Origin: Dysgonamonadaceae bacterium | GTDB taxonomy: Bacteria > Bacteroidota > Bacteroidia > Bacteroidales > Azobacteroidaceae | Assembly: GCA_031261015.1 (NCBI GenBank) | Contig: JAISKG010000056.1 | Span: 1-6,928 of the forward strand | Direction: 5' to 3' | DNA: 6,928 nt | In this document: positions 6,757 through 6,928 of the stretch, piece after piece | How the letters are laid out: each line of letters opens with the position of its first letter | Position numbering within the stretch: position 1 is the stretch's first letter | Notes under the pieces: generated by a model | The model's database searches: none | What the model saw: the letters and a program-made list of their open reading frames with translations, nothing else | What the model was told of the DNA's origin: nothing | Translations under genes and position numbers: made by a program

Positions 6757-6782
6757 TTTTTTTAGGATTTTTCCTAAAAAAA
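6757..6782. repeat. 26-bp inverted repeat upstream of the korA promoter
   Basis: Perfect 11-bp arms (TTTTTTTAGGA at 6757-6767 and its complement at 6772-6782) flank a TTTT loop. The repeat starts 4 bp upstream of the korA -7 box and covers the -33 position. It could be a regulator-binding site for korAB or a weak terminator for the leftward gene ending at 6834. The stem has only three G-C pairs, so a DNA-binding site seems at least as likely as an RNA hairpin. Confidence 0.5.
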
Positions 6783-6833
6783 CCAAAGAATTAACCCCAA
6801 AAAGAATAGCACAAAAGAATAGAAGGGTTGCAT

Positions 6834-6928
6834 TTACCTATGTTCGGCGGCAGTTCCGCTGCCGCCGAGCTTAACCAATTCATTTTGTAAAACAATCAAT
6901 TCGTTTCCAACCGCTTGACATAGACGTG
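6834..6928 (-). CDS. Partial CDS, C-terminal end of an unidentified protein
   Basis: One minus-strand frame stays open from the window edge for 30 codons and stops at TAA (6836-6834). The translation has an amphipathic helix look (VGNELIVLQNELVKL) and ends GGSGTAAEHR. The other two frames in this direction are stopped within 11 and 16 codons. The position, 126 bp upstream of korA and facing the same way, fits the end of a preceding gene. I do not recognise the family, and 30 residues are too few to call it. The start lies outside the window. Confidence 0.4.
   Translation of the reverse strand, partial: RLCQAVGNELIVLQNELVKLGGSGTAAEHR
6844..6868 (-). repeat. GC-rich hairpin in the tail of the partial CDS
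   Basis: Perfect 10-bp arms TCGGCGGCAG (6844-6853) and CTGCCGCCGA (6859-6868) flank a 5-base loop. This is by far the most stable stem in the right-hand end. It falls inside the putative coding tail (residues LGGSGTAAE) and ends about 8 bases before the stop codon. No U-tract follows in either direction, so it is not a standard intrinsic terminator. Confidence 0.6.

Overview
The window looks like a chromosomal segment of a Bacteroidota bacterium, most likely Bacteroidales. Four signs support this. RuvB and the 2-oxoacid oxidoreductase subunits read like the Bacteroidales versions. ruvB is followed at once by a polysaccharide flippase gene, an arrangement I associate with that order. Starts generally lack a strong Shine-Dalgarno sequence. 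Two leftward promoters carry perfect TAnnTTTG -7 boxes, the Bacteroidota consensus. The taxonomic call is made by eye, without a database search.

Layout, left to right. Positions 14-2536 (+) hold ruvB and a Wzx-type flippase, 12 bp apart and probably co-transcribed. Positions 2518-2631 (-) are a short broken reading frame resembling the last ~35 residues of a winged-helix protein, sitting where the rightward and leftward genes converge. Positions 2628-3749 (-) encode a P-loop ATPase with a C-terminal winged helix, clearly more A+T-rich than its neighbours. Positions 3750-3855 are a compact control region. It has a promoter with good -33 and -7 elements, a 17-bp palindrome beside the start codon, and a 47-bp nested inverted repeat just past the end of korB. 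Positions 3856-6707 (-) are korB and korA, a two-gene operon for a two-subunit 2-oxoacid:ferredoxin oxidoreductase. Positions 6708-6833 hold the korA promoter and a second inverted repeat. Positions 6834-6928 (-) look like the 3' end of another leftward gene cut by the window edge.

How the genes work together. Three housekeeping functions are present: Holliday-junction branch migration, export of lipid-linked sugar units, and anaerobic CoA-dependent 2-oxoacid oxidation or its reverse. Between them sits what looks like an accessory insert: the ATPase, its private control region and the winged-helix remnant. The most interesting idea is that the ATPase regulates itself by binding the GCGTAA/TGCG-type repeats around its promoter through its C-terminal winged helix. 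That is inference from layout. The physiological role of the ATPase is unknown.
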